Shown here piece after piece: positions 8,498 to 16,022 of a stretch of 35,748 nucleotides of DNA; within the stretch, counting starts at the first letter, position 1, and each line of letters starts with the position of its first letter. The notes under the pieces were generated by a model, which worked only from the letters and a program-made list of their open reading frames with translations, was not told where the DNA came from and searched no databases. The position numbers and the translations under genes are program-made. The DNA is from Candidatus Methanoperedens sp. GTDB taxonomy: Archaea; Halobacteriota; Methanosarcinia; Methanosarcinales; Methanoperedenaceae. The stretch lies in contig VEPN01000032.1 of NCBI GenBank assembly GCA_012026835.1, positions 1 to 35,748 on the forward strand, in the 5' to 3' direction.

Positions 8498-9147
8498 GTT
8501 TTTTTAGCTGTGAAGTGGAGGGCAGGCAGCATGGCTTCCCCGTGGATATTTACCTGTTCAAAATACTGCTTTGCAAAGGCCTTTATTCCCAATCCGTCAG
8601 CATCCTTTTTTACCAGGTTTCCAAGCATCAAAAGATGCGACCTTATAAAATCCCTTGGTAAGACTATCTCGCGTTTTATGGTTTCGACAGTGATCTCACC
8701 AAAGCCTGATAAGGAAAGCTGCCTGCTTATATCTTCGAATTCATGTGAGTAAAGAGCGCCTGAATTTCTAAGCAGTTCGTTGAATAAAAAGCTTGAGCGT
8801 TGCGCTTCATTCTGTGGAACCCACAGAAGGATCATGAAAGAAAAAACGGACTCGCTGTTCAATACTCTTGTCACTTCTTTAAAAATCGGGCCGAGCATGT
8901 CAAAAGGGACGAGGTCGAAGTAGTGGTATGAGATAACGGCGTCAAAAATCGAATCCCGGAATGGCAGATTTTGCGGTTTTATGAGGACAGCGTTTTTCAG
9001 GGGTCTTTTGGTCGTGACCCCGAAGACCGGGGAAGCAAGTTCATTAAAAAGTGCTCCCCCCAGATCGAGTACGCGCGTTTCCGGCTTGATATCAGACCGT
9101 TTAATAAATTCCTGTCTGTCTTTTGCTGCGTAGGGCATAATGATCAA
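8494..9147 (-). CDS. Class I SAM-dependent methyltransferase-like protein
   Basis: A protein of 217 residues with a methyltransferase fold: RVLDLGGALFNELASPVFGV stands where motif I would be, followed by NLPFRDSIFDAVISYHYFDL, the typical motif II/III region of type-11 methyltransferases. Motif I is unusual because it lacks the normal GxGxG, so catalytic competence is uncertain. The substrate is unknown. The 4-base overlap with the METTL5-like gene suggests the two are expressed together, possibly for rRNA or tRNA modification. Confidence 0.65.
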   Translation of the reverse strand: MIIMPYAAKDRQEFIKRSDIKPETRVLDLGGALFNELASPVFGVTTKRPLKNAVLIKPQNLPFRDSIFDAVISYHYFDLVPFDMLGPIFKEVTRVLNSESVFSFMILLWVPQNEAQRSSFLFNELLRNSGALYSHEFEDISRQLSLSGFGEITVETIKREIVLPRDFIRSHLLMLGNLVKKDADGLGIKAFAKQYFEQVNIHGEAMLPALHFTAKKT

Positions 9148-9238
9148 AAATTCGGCTGTTCCAGGTTAGAATTCTCCTTCGATAGGACTAATCTTTACCT
9201 CTATCTTAATAAATATTAGGTTCGCCATTTTAATCTCA

Positions 9239-10258
9239 TTAAATCCTGACCTCATCTATCAGGAAAGGTGGGTAAAAAACGCCGTTCTCGGTGATGACCG
9301 CGGTTACATTTTCCATAGGTGTGGCATCAAAGGCTGGATTATAAACCTTAACATCAAGGGGTGCTATCTGGTGTTTTCCGAAATACATCAGCTCTTCGGG
9401 TTTTCGAAGCTCGATCTCGATATCGTCTTCATAGTGCTCAAAATCGAAAGTCGATACCGGTGCAGCGATATAGAACGGTATCCCGTGCTCTTTTGCGATA
9501 ACGGAATGAGTGTATGTCCCTATCTTGTTGAATACCGCATCCTGTGTTATCCTGTCAGCACCCACGATGACCTTATCGACCATGCCTTTTCGCATTACAT
9601 GGCCCGACATGCTATCCGTGATGAGAGTGACCGGGATTTTATCTTCCATCAACTCCCACGCCGTAATGCGGCTTCCCTGATTAAGAGGACGGGTCTCGCA
9701 TGATATGACTTTTATATCCTTTCCTTCTTCTCTGGCCGAGCGGATAACCCCGAGAGCAGTTCCCCAGTCCACACACGCAAGCCTTCCTGCATTGCAATGT
9801 GTCATGACAGTATCGCCGTCATCAAGCAGTGCAGCACCGTATCTTCCCAATTCCCTGTTCTTCTCTACATCCTCGTCGGCTATTGCTTTTGCTTCATCCA
9901 GTGAAAAAACCCTCACTTCTTTAATATTATTGGCATCCTCAATCGCCCTGATAACCCGTTTCACGCCCCATGAAAGGTTGACTGCTGTGGGCCTTGTGCT
10001 GATTATAGTTTTTCCGGCTTTGGCCACTTCATCTATTAACACATCCAGCGTCGGGGCGTTGCTCCTGTAAGCCGCAAGGGCGACGCCGAACCCTCCCGCT
10101 GCTCCAAGTGCCGGAGCCCCCCGCACGCGAAGGGACTTTATGGCCTCGCACAGTGACCCGATTGTGTCACATTCAATTATTTTGTACTCCCCTGGCAGGA
10201 GGGTCTGGTCTATCATAATTATATTGTTTTTCTTAGAATCCCAGTCTATCGTTCTCAT
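9239..10258 (-). CDS. mtnA: Methylthioribose-1-phosphate isomerase (MtnA)
   Basis: A protein of 339 residues of the aIF2B/MtnA family. LRVRGAPALGAAGGFGVALA (about 43-62) is the substrate loop. HCNAGRLACVDWGTALGVIR (about 154-173) carries the catalytic cysteine, and the catalytic aspartate is in GADRIT (about 233-238). MtnA isomerises 5-methylthioribose-1-phosphate to methylthioribulose-1-phosphate. In archaea it may feed methionine salvage or the routing of 5'-deoxyadenosine and methylthioadenosine. Ribose-1,5-bisphosphate isomerase is a close relative, but the length and the RVRGAPALG signature favour MtnA. It is divergent from mfnE across 56 bases. Confidence 0.85.
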   Translation of the reverse strand: MRTIDWDSKKNNIIMIDQTLLPGEYKIIECDTIGSLCEAIKSLRVRGAPALGAAGGFGVALAAYRSNAPTLDVLIDEVAKAGKTIISTRPTAVNLSWGVKRVIRAIEDANNIKEVRVFSLDEAKAIADEDVEKNRELGRYGAALLDDGDTVMTHCNAGRLACVDWGTALGVIRSAREEGKDIKVISCETRPLNQGSRITAWELMEDKIPVTLITDSMSGHVMRKGMVDKVIVGADRITQDAVFNKIGTYTHSVIAKEHGIPFYIAAPVSTFDFEHYEDDIEIELRKPEELMYFGKHQIAPLDVKVYNPAFDATPMENVTAVITENGVFYPPFLIDEVRI

Positions 10259-10283
10259 TTTAATGGCTATTACATGCCGTTAC

Positions 10284-10292
10284 ATATTTAAA
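10284..10292. promoter_or_regulatory. Shared, near-palindromic TATA box for mtnA and mfnE
   Basis: ATATTTAAA lies 27 bases (centre to ATG) before the rightward ATG at 10315 and 30 bases before the leftward ATG at 10258. Archaeal TATA boxes sit about 26 bases before the transcript start, so both genes would have almost no leader. Because the motif is nearly self-complementary it could serve both directions. Confidence 0.5.
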
Positions 10293-10314
10293 CTCTTCAG
10301 GTCAGTAAAAAGAG

Positions 10315-10914
10315 ATGATAGTTATAAAGCTCGGAGGCAGCCTGATAAGCAGTGCAAAAGGGCTTGTAAAAGAGATACTCGATCATTCTGATAAATATGG
10401 TGACAAAATCCTGATTGTCCCCGGCGGTTCGGTCTTTGCAGACACTGTACGTAAAATAGATGTTTCACAGGAAGCTGCCCACTGGATGGCTGTTCTTGCA
10501 ATGGAACAGTATGCCTATTACCTGGCAGACGGGACGGGAGCAAAACTTATAGACAGTCTTAATGTCGAAGGTAAAGGGACATATATCCTTCTGCCCTACA
10601 GGCTGCTTAAAGAAAAGGATGAACTTCCGCACACCTGGGATGTTACTTCCGACACTATCGCAGCCTGGGTCGCAAAACAGCTTGATGCGCGATTCATCAA
10701 AGTTACGGACGTGGACGGCGTATATATAAACGGGGTACTGGAAAAAGAGATTTATGCAGGTGAACTCATAGGAAAAGAAACCTGTGTGGACAGGGAACTT
10801 CCATATTTCCTGATCAAGAACAAAATGAGTTGTAAAGTTATCAACGGGAATTGTCCCGGAAGGGTAATCAAAGCTCTCGAAGGCGAGATAATCGGGACGA
10901 TCGTTAAAGGATAA
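10315..10914 (+). CDS. mfnE: Amino acid kinase-fold protein, probable MfnE (methanofuran biosynthesis)
   Basis: A protein of 199 residues with the amino-acid-kinase fold. VIKLGGSLISSAKGLV (3-18) binds phosphate, ILIVPGGSVFADTVR (32-46) is the second glycine-rich loop, and FIKVTDVDGVYINGVLEKEI (about 124-143) is the nucleotide-binding segment. The short length and the DTVR...AHWMAVLAMEQYAYYLAD stretch match the small archaeal kinases assigned as MfnE, which phosphorylate 5-(aminomethyl)-3-furanmethanol phosphate during methanofuran synthesis. A generic amino acid kinase or a fosfomycin/isopentenyl-phosphate kinase relative is the alternative; isopentenyl-phosphate kinases are longer and have a catalytic histidine not seen here. 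The context with mtnA does not help. Confidence 0.7.
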   Translation: MIVIKLGGSLISSAKGLVKEILDHSDKYGDKILIVPGGSVFADTVRKIDVSQEAAHWMAVLAMEQYAYYLADGTGAKLIDSLNVEGKGTYILLPYRLLKEKDELPHTWDVTSDTIAAWVAKQLDARFIKVTDVDGVYINGVLEKEIYAGELIGKETCVDRELPYFLIKNKMSCKVINGNCPGRVIKALEGEIIGTIVKG

Positions 10915-11221
10915 ATTAAATAGCGTTGTCTTATCAAAGGTTAAATACCCATCCACAATGTCTTTAACTCTCTCAACAGCACCCTTTTCGCTATAATCCT
11001 TCGACCACGTCCGGAATCCGTTTCATCAAATCATCCGGCACTTCTGCGGTGTAGCTATCGGCTTCGGTGCTATGCCTATATATTTCCAGAGTGGTTCTTG
11101 TATCCAACGCAAGACCACACAGCATATAGAAATGAGCGAAGGCGCTATTTTCCTCTTCGATTGAGACTTCGCTATATTTATGTAGCGCTATTTTTAGCCC
11201 CCTTTTTGTCTGGATGCACAT
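10905..11221 (-). pseudogene. Probable frameshifted gene fragment
   Basis: A 76-codon frame (11221 to 10991) ends ...MKRIPDVVEGL. Sequence that looks equally protein-like continues in the next frame (KDYSEKGAVERVKDIVDGY...) past the stop to about 10905, where it runs into the 3' end of mfnE. I read this as one gene broken by a frameshift near 10995, with its N-terminus probably lost too: the ATG at 11221 has no Shine-Dalgarno and the frame is open only five codons further. I do not recognise the family. The alternative is a genuine 76-residue protein. Confidence 0.4.
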
Positions 11222-11371
11222 ACTGGAAGGGCAGGTTTAAGCTTGCTACTTTCTTTTTGCTTGTTTTGTACTATCCCAACACAATCGATACGAGTATAAT
11301 TAATTTGAAAGAATATTTATGGCAGCACAAGGTATTAAGCCATCATCAATTGGAAATAATGAGAGAATAAT

Positions 11372-11683
11372 ATGGATGAAGAAGACAAAATTCACATCTA
11401 TAAAGGTATCTTTATGATACTTCCCTTGCTATTCTTTATGGTACTTTTCGATACTCAGTTGGAAAGATTTAGAGAGTTGATAGGAGCGATTCTTTTATTT
11501 CAATTAGGTATATTCTTTATAGCTGGGGTAGCAGAACTATTTTATGCTTTAGGATTCATGCATAAAAATGAAGATGAGGACAAAATCTGTTTAACCAAAG
11601 AAATGTACCAGCGAATATTAGAATATGAACAACAAAAGGCTCAAATGGAAAATGAGAACAGAGGAAAGGAATTGGATAAGTGA
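11372..11683 (+). CDS. Small two-span membrane protein, unknown function
   Basis: A protein of 103 residues with two hydrophobic segments. IFMILPLLFFMVLF is at about 14-27 and LIGAILLFQLGIFFIAGVAE at about 36-55. A charged, helical C-terminal tail follows (about 65-103, rich in Glu, Gln, Lys). No family is recognised. It starts with an ATG close to a weak GAGAG element. It stands in an AT-rich patch between gene remnants, and may be an acquired gene. Confidence 0.5.
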   Translation: MDEEDKIHIYKGIFMILPLLFFMVLFDTQLERFRELIGAILLFQLGIFFIAGVAELFYALGFMHKNEDEDKICLTKEMYQRILEYEQQKAQMENENRGKELDK

Positions 11684-11712
11684 AACCAATAAGATGTTCT
11701 GAGTTTGGATGC

Positions 11713-11832
11713 TCAGTTGTTCAATTCTTCAAGACACTTAATAACTCTCTGATGTTGTCTTCCCCTGATAGTATATTTCTTTATCAAAGCTTCTTTAGAC
11801 CAGCCTGATTTGTAATAAAAAGAGAAGGATTA
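11713..11832 (-). pseudogene. 3' remnant of an unknown gene
   Basis: A frame without a start codon encodes FYYKSGWSKEALIKKYTI and then RGRQHQRVIKCLEELNN before its stop at 11713-11715. Upstream in the same frame there are several stops and no initiator. The composition is clearly protein-like (helical, basic, possibly a DNA-binding C-terminus), so I interpret it as the surviving tail of a degraded gene. Confidence 0.4.
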
Positions 11833-11980
11833 AACAAAATATTAATCCTTAACTCAGCCAAATATAGGAAATATTGAGTATATATTGCGCCGAAGCATGT
11901 TGAAATCAAGGGTTTTTCATATTACGCAAATGCGTATTATAGTGAAGTTCGAAAATAACCGGAATATCCATGAAAAACAA

Positions 11981-12052
11981 AACCGCAGATAAACGCAGAT
12001 GAACGCAGATTTGCTGCTACGTATCTGCGTTTATCCGCGTTCATCTGCGGTT
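11981..12052. repeat. Palindromic intergenic repeat built of 10-mer triplets
   Basis: The left arm 11981-12010 is three 10-mers in a row, AACCGCAGAT, AAACGCAGAT and GAACGCAGAT. The right arm 12023-12052 is its inverted copy with 27 of 30 positions matching, around a 12-base loop. It would fold into a long hairpin. This type of intergenic repeat recurs in many bacterial and archaeal genomes. The 596-base stretch 11684-12279 has no intact gene; it holds the gene remnant at 11713 and this and the next repeat, and I see nothing else in it. Confidence 0.8.
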
Positions 12053-12106
12053 CGTATATTGCGGAAATTTAGGAATCTTGCTATAGTAGTTAAATTTTAA
12101 ATAATT

Positions 12107-12177
12107 CACCGCGAAGAACGCAAAGAGCGCAAAGATTATAAAATTATTTCTTTGCGTACTTTGCGCCCTTTGCGGTG
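12107..12177. repeat. Second palindromic intergenic repeat built of 9-mer triplets
   Basis: The left arm 12107-12135 contains the 9-mers CGCGAAGAA, CGCAAAGAG and CGCAAAGA(T) after CAC. The right arm 12149-12177 is its inverted copy with 24 of 29 matches around a 13-base AT-rich loop. The core sequence differs from the repeat at 11981 but the design is the same, and the two lie 54 bases apart. Confidence 0.8.
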
Positions 12178-12279
12178 TTTAAATTTCAATAAAATGTCAA
12201 AGAACACTTTAATAGGGTTATTAGTTGTTATGATGCATTATTTTATTTTGATATTACATAACACATGCAGAGTTATGGA

Positions 12280-13302
12280 TTAATATAATGTTGCGACTAA
12301 ACTACCATCCATCAATATTATTCCTTCCTTGACCAGCTCTTCATCAATTTCGAGATTATCAAATGCCGCAAGCATATTCAGCTCCATAATAAAGAGATCG
12401 AGTAACGATTTCAAATATGTGAATGCTGAACTTATTAGAGGTTGTGATATATTTTTACTTATAAAATACTGATGACATATAAATTTGTCTCTTTCCACAA
12501 CCCTTTTTAAGTAATCTCTGATCAAATTTTGTGCGTTTGGTGATATGCTTCTAATAACAATTTCTGAAAAATCGATACTTTTTATAATCCCAAGATCACC
12601 TTTTTCGTTCATTTGAATTCTTTGGATTGAATCCGTTTTAAACTTGAAAAAATCCCATCTTAAATCCTTAGTAACATATGATGGTAAATCAAAAAATTTT
12701 TCTCTATCTAAATGTATTTTGAGGTGTTCTTTTGCGTTTTCATAATCTTGGCTCAGTTCTATATTCATATTTTTAATATATTCCAATAATTTTTCTCTTA
12801 ATTTCAGAGGGGGGATATAATCGTTGAAATCCTTTAGAAGATTACTATAAACTTTTCCAAATTTGTATAAATTTTCCCTTTTCAAATTTATCGGTAGAGT
12901 TGATAGCAACTCTGTACCCATAGAATATACATCTCGGTTTTTTTCTCCCTGCCATAATCCTCTACAAGACATGTTGACATCTAACTGAATTCTCCAATTG
13001 AAAGAGATGTAAATTGGGAATTCTCTACATATCCTTGGTCGTATATCATAGATCTTGCATTTTTTACCTTCAAGAAAAATACAACTACCAATATCCCCCT
13101 TTTTTAGAGAAAAAGAGCGCCTTTCTGTTGATGTTGGGTCTTTAATGCATCCAAGTACAACACCATTTTTAGTTCGTATGTTATTTTGATAAAATTTATA
13201 CTCAGCTTTTTTTAATGCTGGTTGAAAGGTACAACAAAAACCACATCCTTCTAAACATTTGAATTTTAATCCCTTGAGAGGTGAGAGATCTACTTCGTTC
13301 AT
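12280..13302 (-). CDS. YkgJ-type cysteine-cluster protein
   Basis: A protein of 340 residues. The N-terminal part has FKCLEGCGFCCTF (14-26), then CIFLEGKKCKIYDIRPRICR (about 74-93) and a later MSCRGLW (about 111-117). This is the pattern of the YkgJ/CxxCxxCC family, thought to bind a metal ion or an Fe-S cluster. The remaining 200 residues are helical and not recognised. Function unknown. It is AT-rich compared with the core genes. A TATA-like TATATTTAAAA (13327-13337) lies about 30 bases before the ATG, so the transcript is probably leaderless. Confidence 0.75.
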   Translation of the reverse strand: MNEVDLSPLKGLKFKCLEGCGFCCTFQPALKKAEYKFYQNNIRTKNGVVLGCIKDPTSTERRSFSLKKGDIGSCIFLEGKKCKIYDIRPRICREFPIYISFNWRIQLDVNMSCRGLWQGEKNRDVYSMGTELLSTLPINLKRENLYKFGKVYSNLLKDFNDYIPPLKLREKLLEYIKNMNIELSQDYENAKEHLKIHLDREKFFDLPSYVTKDLRWDFFKFKTDSIQRIQMNEKGDLGIIKSIDFSEIVIRSISPNAQNLIRDYLKRVVERDKFICHQYFISKNISQPLISSAFTYLKSLLDLFIMELNMLAAFDNLEIDEELVKEGIILMDGSLVATLY

Positions 13303-13326
13303 ATCTTTAGCGTTCTAAGTCTGATG

Positions 13327-13337
13327 TATATTTAAAA
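13327..13337 (-). promoter_or_regulatory. TATA box of the YkgJ-type gene
   Basis: An AT-only run of 11 bases centred 30 bases before the ATG at 13302, the spacing expected for a leaderless archaeal transcript. Confidence 0.45.
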
Positions 13338-13397
13338 GTTCTGAATTGTTTCCTAACAAAAAATAGAAGTGGAATATAACCATTAGATTTCTTTACG

Positions 13398-13442
13398 TTA
13401 AATTTAATAGCATTAGATTCTATGGAAGTCCCAAAATAGGAG
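13398..13442 (+). promoter_or_regulatory. TATA box and Shine-Dalgarno of the Zn-ribbon / EF1-beta operon
   Basis: TTAAATTTAA at 13398-13407 is a good archaeal TATA element, and AGGAG at 13438-13442 lies 6 bases before the ATG at 13449. Transcription should begin near 13430 and cover both translation genes. Confidence 0.5.
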
Positions 13443-13448
13443 AATATT

Positions 13449-13613
13449 ATGGCAGAACAAAAAAAATGTATATCATGCGGAGTAAATCTTATTGAGCGCG
13501 GTTATGCGCGATTCCCGTGCCCGCAATGCGGAACAGAACTCGGAAGATGCGTGCGCTGCAGGCACCAGAGCAATTCTTATAAATGCCCCAACTGCGGGTT
13601 TGAGGGACCGTGA
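13449..13613 (+). CDS. Small Zn-ribbon protein (HVO_2753-like), upstream of aEF1-beta
   Basis: A protein of 54 residues, almost entirely Zn-ribbons. It has four CxxC pairs: CISC (7-10), CPQC (24-27), CVRC (34-37) and CPNC (46-49), enough for two Zn sites. It resembles the archaeal small Zn-finger proteins encoded next to elongation factor 1-beta. The role is unknown; the steady linkage to a translation factor suggests a ribosome- or RNA-associated function. The stop at 13611-13613 is followed 4 bases later by the aEF1-beta start, so the genes form an operon. Confidence 0.85.
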   Translation: MAEQKKCISCGVNLIERGYARFPCPQCGTELGRCVRCRHQSNSYKCPNCGFEGP

Positions 13614-13617
13614 AAAA

Positions 13618-13884
13618 ATGGGAGAAGTTGCAGCCAAGATACAGGTAATGCCATCAGGCATGGACGTTGATTTAAAAGACCTCCAGGAACAGTTAAAAAA
13701 AGTTATTCCCAGCGGGGCACGCTTGCACAGCTTTTCTGAGCAACCCGTGGCCTTTGGCCTGAAAGCCCTCATAGTTGTAGTCAAAGTAGGCGATATTGAA
13801 GGCGGAACAGAGAAGGTTGAAGAAGCCTTCAGTAAGGTAAAGGGAGTAGAAAGCGTATCAGTTGTAGAACTCGGCAGGATGTAG
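13618..13884 (+). CDS. ef1b: Elongation factor 1-beta (aEF1B)
   Basis: A protein of 88 residues, the full length of archaeal aEF1-beta. It starts [19 protein letters not shown] and contains [17 protein letters not shown] (about 44-60) and [20 protein letters not shown], the EF1-guanine-exchange domain. It promotes GDP/GTP exchange on aEF1-alpha in the cytoplasm. I chose the ATG at 13618; the same frame is open further left, but that segment overlaps the Zn-ribbon gene. tRNA-Ala begins 39 bases downstream on the same strand. Confidence 0.93.
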   Translation: MGEVAAKIQVMPSGMDVDLKDLQEQLKKVIPSGARLHSFSEQPVAFGLKALIVVVKVGDIEGGTEKVEEAFSKVKGVESVSVVELGRM

Positions 13885-13923
13885 GAAAATCTTATATTCC
13901 CGTGGGTGATATTATTTTTTTCA

Positions 13924-13995
13924 GGGCCTGTAGATCAGGGGTAGATCGTTGCGTTCGCAACGCAAAGGCCGCGGGTTCGAATCCCGCCGGGTCCA
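13924..13995 (+). tRNA. tRNA-Ala (anticodon CGC)
   Basis: A full cloverleaf of 72 bases. The acceptor GGGCCTG pairs with CGGGTCC and includes the G3-U70 wobble, the alanine identity element. The D stem is GATC/GATC; the anticodon arm is TTGCG, loop TTCGCAA, CGCAA; the T arm is GCGGG, loop TTCGAAT, CCCGC. The discriminator is A. CCA is not encoded. It reads GCG codons. Confidence 0.95.
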
Positions 13996-14013
13996 TTAAA
14001 AAACAACAGCACC

Positions 14014-14760
14014 ATGAATCCCCAATTATCGGTAATCGTCCCGGTACTTAACGAAGCAAAGTATCTTGAGGAGACACTTAAGGCCATCGTGGACCAGAAT
14101 ACGAACGTGCCTTTCGAACTCCTGGTATCGGATAACGGGAGCACTGACGATAGTATTGATATCGCAAAACGTTATGCCAACCGCATACTTTCTTGTGAGG
14201 AACGAGGGATCGGGGCGGCAAGACATTATGGGGCTGTGCATGCGAATGAAAAAAGTAGATATTTCATATTTATCGATGCAGACACGCACATACCAGGCTA
14301 CTACCTTTCCTATGTTTACGAAACCTTCAAAACAGAGCCTGAACTTGCGGGATTTTCAACAGTGTTCCAATTTTCAGAATGTTCGGACCAGATAAAACTG
14401 GCAGAAAGCGTCTCTAATAAGTATTTCATTATGAGGGGGAAATTACGCTCTGCCACACTGCCAGGTTTTAATACATGCGTGCGGCGCGAGGCGTATTTTA
14501 AATGCGGCGGCTACCAGAATGTCCTTCTTGAGGATGTTGATTTCAGCAGGAGGTTGAATAAGATAGGAACAGTAAAATTCTTTTCCAATGTAAAAGTAGT
14601 GAATTCATCCAGGCGCCTGGAGGTTATGGGGCTCCTTGGTACGCTTTATTATTATGCGCAGCTGGATTTAGGGTGGGAACTCAATTCTTCATGGATAGAT
14701 AAGCTCACAAAGAAACTGGGAATTGCTGACCTTAGGGAATATATCGGCATTCGCAAATAA
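14014..14760 (+). CDS. Family 2 glycosyltransferase
   Basis: A protein of 248 residues with a GT-A fold. LSVIVPVLNEAKYLEETLKA (5-24) and LLVSDNGSTDDSIDIA (37-52) form the nucleotide-binding half. YFIFIDADTHIP (about 86-97) holds the DxD metal site, and VLLEDVDFSRRL (about 170-181) supplies the catalytic ED region. It transfers a sugar from an NDP-sugar to an unknown acceptor, probably a cell-surface glycan or lipid. No transmembrane helix is evident at the C-terminus. It starts only 18 bases after tRNA-Ala with no Shine-Dalgarno, so it may be transcribed through the tRNA. It is convergent with rps27ae. Confidence 0.85.
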   Translation: MNPQLSVIVPVLNEAKYLEETLKAIVDQNTNVPFELLVSDNGSTDDSIDIAKRYANRILSCEERGIGAARHYGAVHANEKSRYFIFIDADTHIPGYYLSYVYETFKTEPELAGFSTVFQFSECSDQIKLAESVSNKYFIMRGKLRSATLPGFNTCVRREAYFKCGGYQNVLLEDVDFSRRLNKIGTVKFFSNVKVVNSSRRLEVMGLLGTLYYYAQLDLGWELNSSWIDKLTKKLGIADLREYIGIRK

Positions 14761-14780
14761 TGGCCGGCAAATAAAAAAAA

Positions 14781-14930
14781 TTATTTCTTGAATTCGGTAT
14801 ATCCGCATTTCCCGCATGCGAAGCGGTTCTTATGATTTGCGAGAAATACCCCTGGTCCGCATCTTGGGCATGACTGCTTTATCTTTTTTGCTTTATTTCC
14901 GCTTACTTCGTAAAATTCATGTACTGCCAT
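14781..14930 (-). CDS. rps27ae: 30S ribosomal protein S27ae
   Basis: A protein of 49 residues starting [24 protein letters not shown] (21-25) and CGKCGYTEF (39-47) form a C4 zinc ribbon. This is the normal archaeal S27ae, which lies on the small subunit. It is the last gene of the aIF2-gamma operon, 18 bases after rps24e; S24e and S27ae are neighbours in most archaea. Confidence 0.93.
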   Translation of the reverse strand: MAVHEFYEVSGNKAKKIKQSCPRCGPGVFLANHKNRFACGKCGYTEFKK

Positions 14931-14948
14931 CAAAATCACTTCTACTCT

Positions 14949-15299
14949 CTATTTTTTCTCTTCGGTTTTAGGCTCAACTTTAGGTTTCGCTTCAGGCGCA
15001 CTTTCTGCGGCTTTTTCTTCCGCAGCCTTCGGCGCCCCTCTTATAACAAGATGACTATGCGCAAGCTGCTTCAAACGCTCCTCGCTCTCATAGATATTTA
15101 CAGCCCCGATAACTTCCTGTTTCCCGAATTTGGCATCAAGATGCTCTATGACTATAAGTTCGGGTTTGGAATTCGCTATCGCTGCCAGCTTATTCTTCAC
15201 TTCAATCCGTGAGGGTGTCGTTTTATTCTGGATTTTTACGGTTATCTCTCTTCTTTTCAACAGTGGGTTTGTCTTATCTTTGATAATTTGGATTTCCAT
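14949..15299 (-). CDS. rps24e: 30S ribosomal protein S24e
   Basis: A protein of 116 residues. The start MEIQIIKDKTNPLLKRREI is followed by TPSRIEVKNKLAAIANS, and GKQEVIGAVNIYESEERL lies in the middle (about 59-76). The core is the S24e fold. A tail of about 28 residues rich in Ala, Glu, Lys and Pro extends it beyond the usual archaeal length (about 100); similar charged tails occur on Rpo7 and perhaps Csl4 in this window. The start overlaps the preceding stop by one base. Confidence 0.92.
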   Translation of the reverse strand: MEIQIIKDKTNPLLKRREITVKIQNKTTPSRIEVKNKLAAIANSKPELIVIEHLDAKFGKQEVIGAVNIYESEERLKQLAHSHLVIRGAPKAAEEKAAESAPEAKPKVEPKTEEKK

Positions 15300-15835
15300 T
15301 ATTCTTCCTCCTTACATTTCATTCTGTCAATAAATGATTGTATTTCTTTTTTCTTTTTATCGGTCACTTTAACTAATACCGCCCCTTCGTCCGGCAACCC
15401 ATATATAACTACTGATGAGATAGGCGCCATCGCAATGGCCGGGAGGGCTGCAAGATCCTCCTCCCCTTTAATGAATATCCTGACAGGATTGCCTGAATCC
15501 ATGGCCCTTTTGACTTCATGCATTAATTCTTCAGTTATAGTACCTGGCGGATTATTTACCGTAATTGTTTTAAAACGCGGATGTTTTGTCCCGTGCATTA
15601 CATTATCTGAAGCCGGGCCGCGCTTTGTCCTGTCATCCACAAAAGATATATCCGGGATCAGCCCGGCATTAAGAAGGTTAAAAGTCACGATATCCCCGAC
15701 TGAGATTATCTTGGTCGGATTGTTCAGGTCACTCATTATCTGTTTTACGGTGTCAGGACCGTCTCCCCTGTAAAGCTCCCCATGAAGTTTGCGAAGCTCT
15801 GCCCTTAATTCATCTGGAAGGCAATATCTTTTCAA
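15299..15835 (-). CDS. GTP-dependent dephospho-CoA kinase (DUF359)
   Basis: A protein of 178 residues matching the archaeal DUF359 family. IISVGDIVTFNLLNAGLIPD (43-62) and SFVDDRTKRGP (64-74) form the N-terminal signature, TVNNPPGTITEEL (about 93-105) the middle, and IKGEEDLAALPAIAMAPISS (about 120-139) the C-terminal one. The family phosphorylates dephospho-CoA with GTP as the last step of archaeal CoA synthesis. It sits in the RNA polymerase/ribosomal operon as in other archaea: 1 base after spt4 and overlapping rps24e by 1 base. Confidence 0.9.
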   Translation of the reverse strand: MKRYCLPDELRAELRKLHGELYRGDGPDTVKQIMSDLNNPTKIISVGDIVTFNLLNAGLIPDISFVDDRTKRGPASDNVMHGTKHPRFKTITVNNPPGTITEELMHEVKRAMDSGNPVRIFIKGEEDLAALPAIAMAPISSVVIYGLPDEGAVLVKVTDKKKKEIQSFIDRMKCKEEE

Positions 15836-15836
15836 G

Positions 15837-16022
15837 CTACCGAACCTTCAATGCATATGCCCCGGCCATTTTTACACCGAGTCTTTTTCCGATCTTGGAT
15901 TTTTCAGGATCGATAATTACTGCATAACCGCTCCAGTCAGAAGTAAGGGATGTTGAGTTGCAAACCAGACACACAGGCCCTTTCACTATCCTGTTGCATT
16001 CCTTGCAGACATATTCAACCAT
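15837..16022 (-). CDS. spt4: Transcription elongation factor Spt4 (RNA polymerase subunit E'')
   Basis: A protein of 61 residues with two zinc-binding pairs, CKEC (6-9) and CLVC (18-21), then SDWSGYAVIIDPEKSKIG. This is archaeal Spt4/RpoE2, which binds Spt5 and increases processivity of RNA polymerase. The start overlaps the Rpo7 stop by one base, the usual archaeal arrangement. Confidence 0.92.
   Translation of the reverse strand: MVEYVCKECNRIVKGPVCLVCNSTSLTSDWSGYAVIIDPEKSKIGKRLGVKMAGAYALKVR

Noticed and set aside
11098-11370. A 90-codon plus-strand frame overlapping the antisense fragment
   Set aside because: Its first half is the complement of better coding sequence and no ribosome binding site supports it; the second half is too short to judge.
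11981-12177. A CRISPR array
   Set aside because: The repeats are inverted arms of two hairpins with different units, not direct repeats separated by unique spacers, and no cas gene is present.
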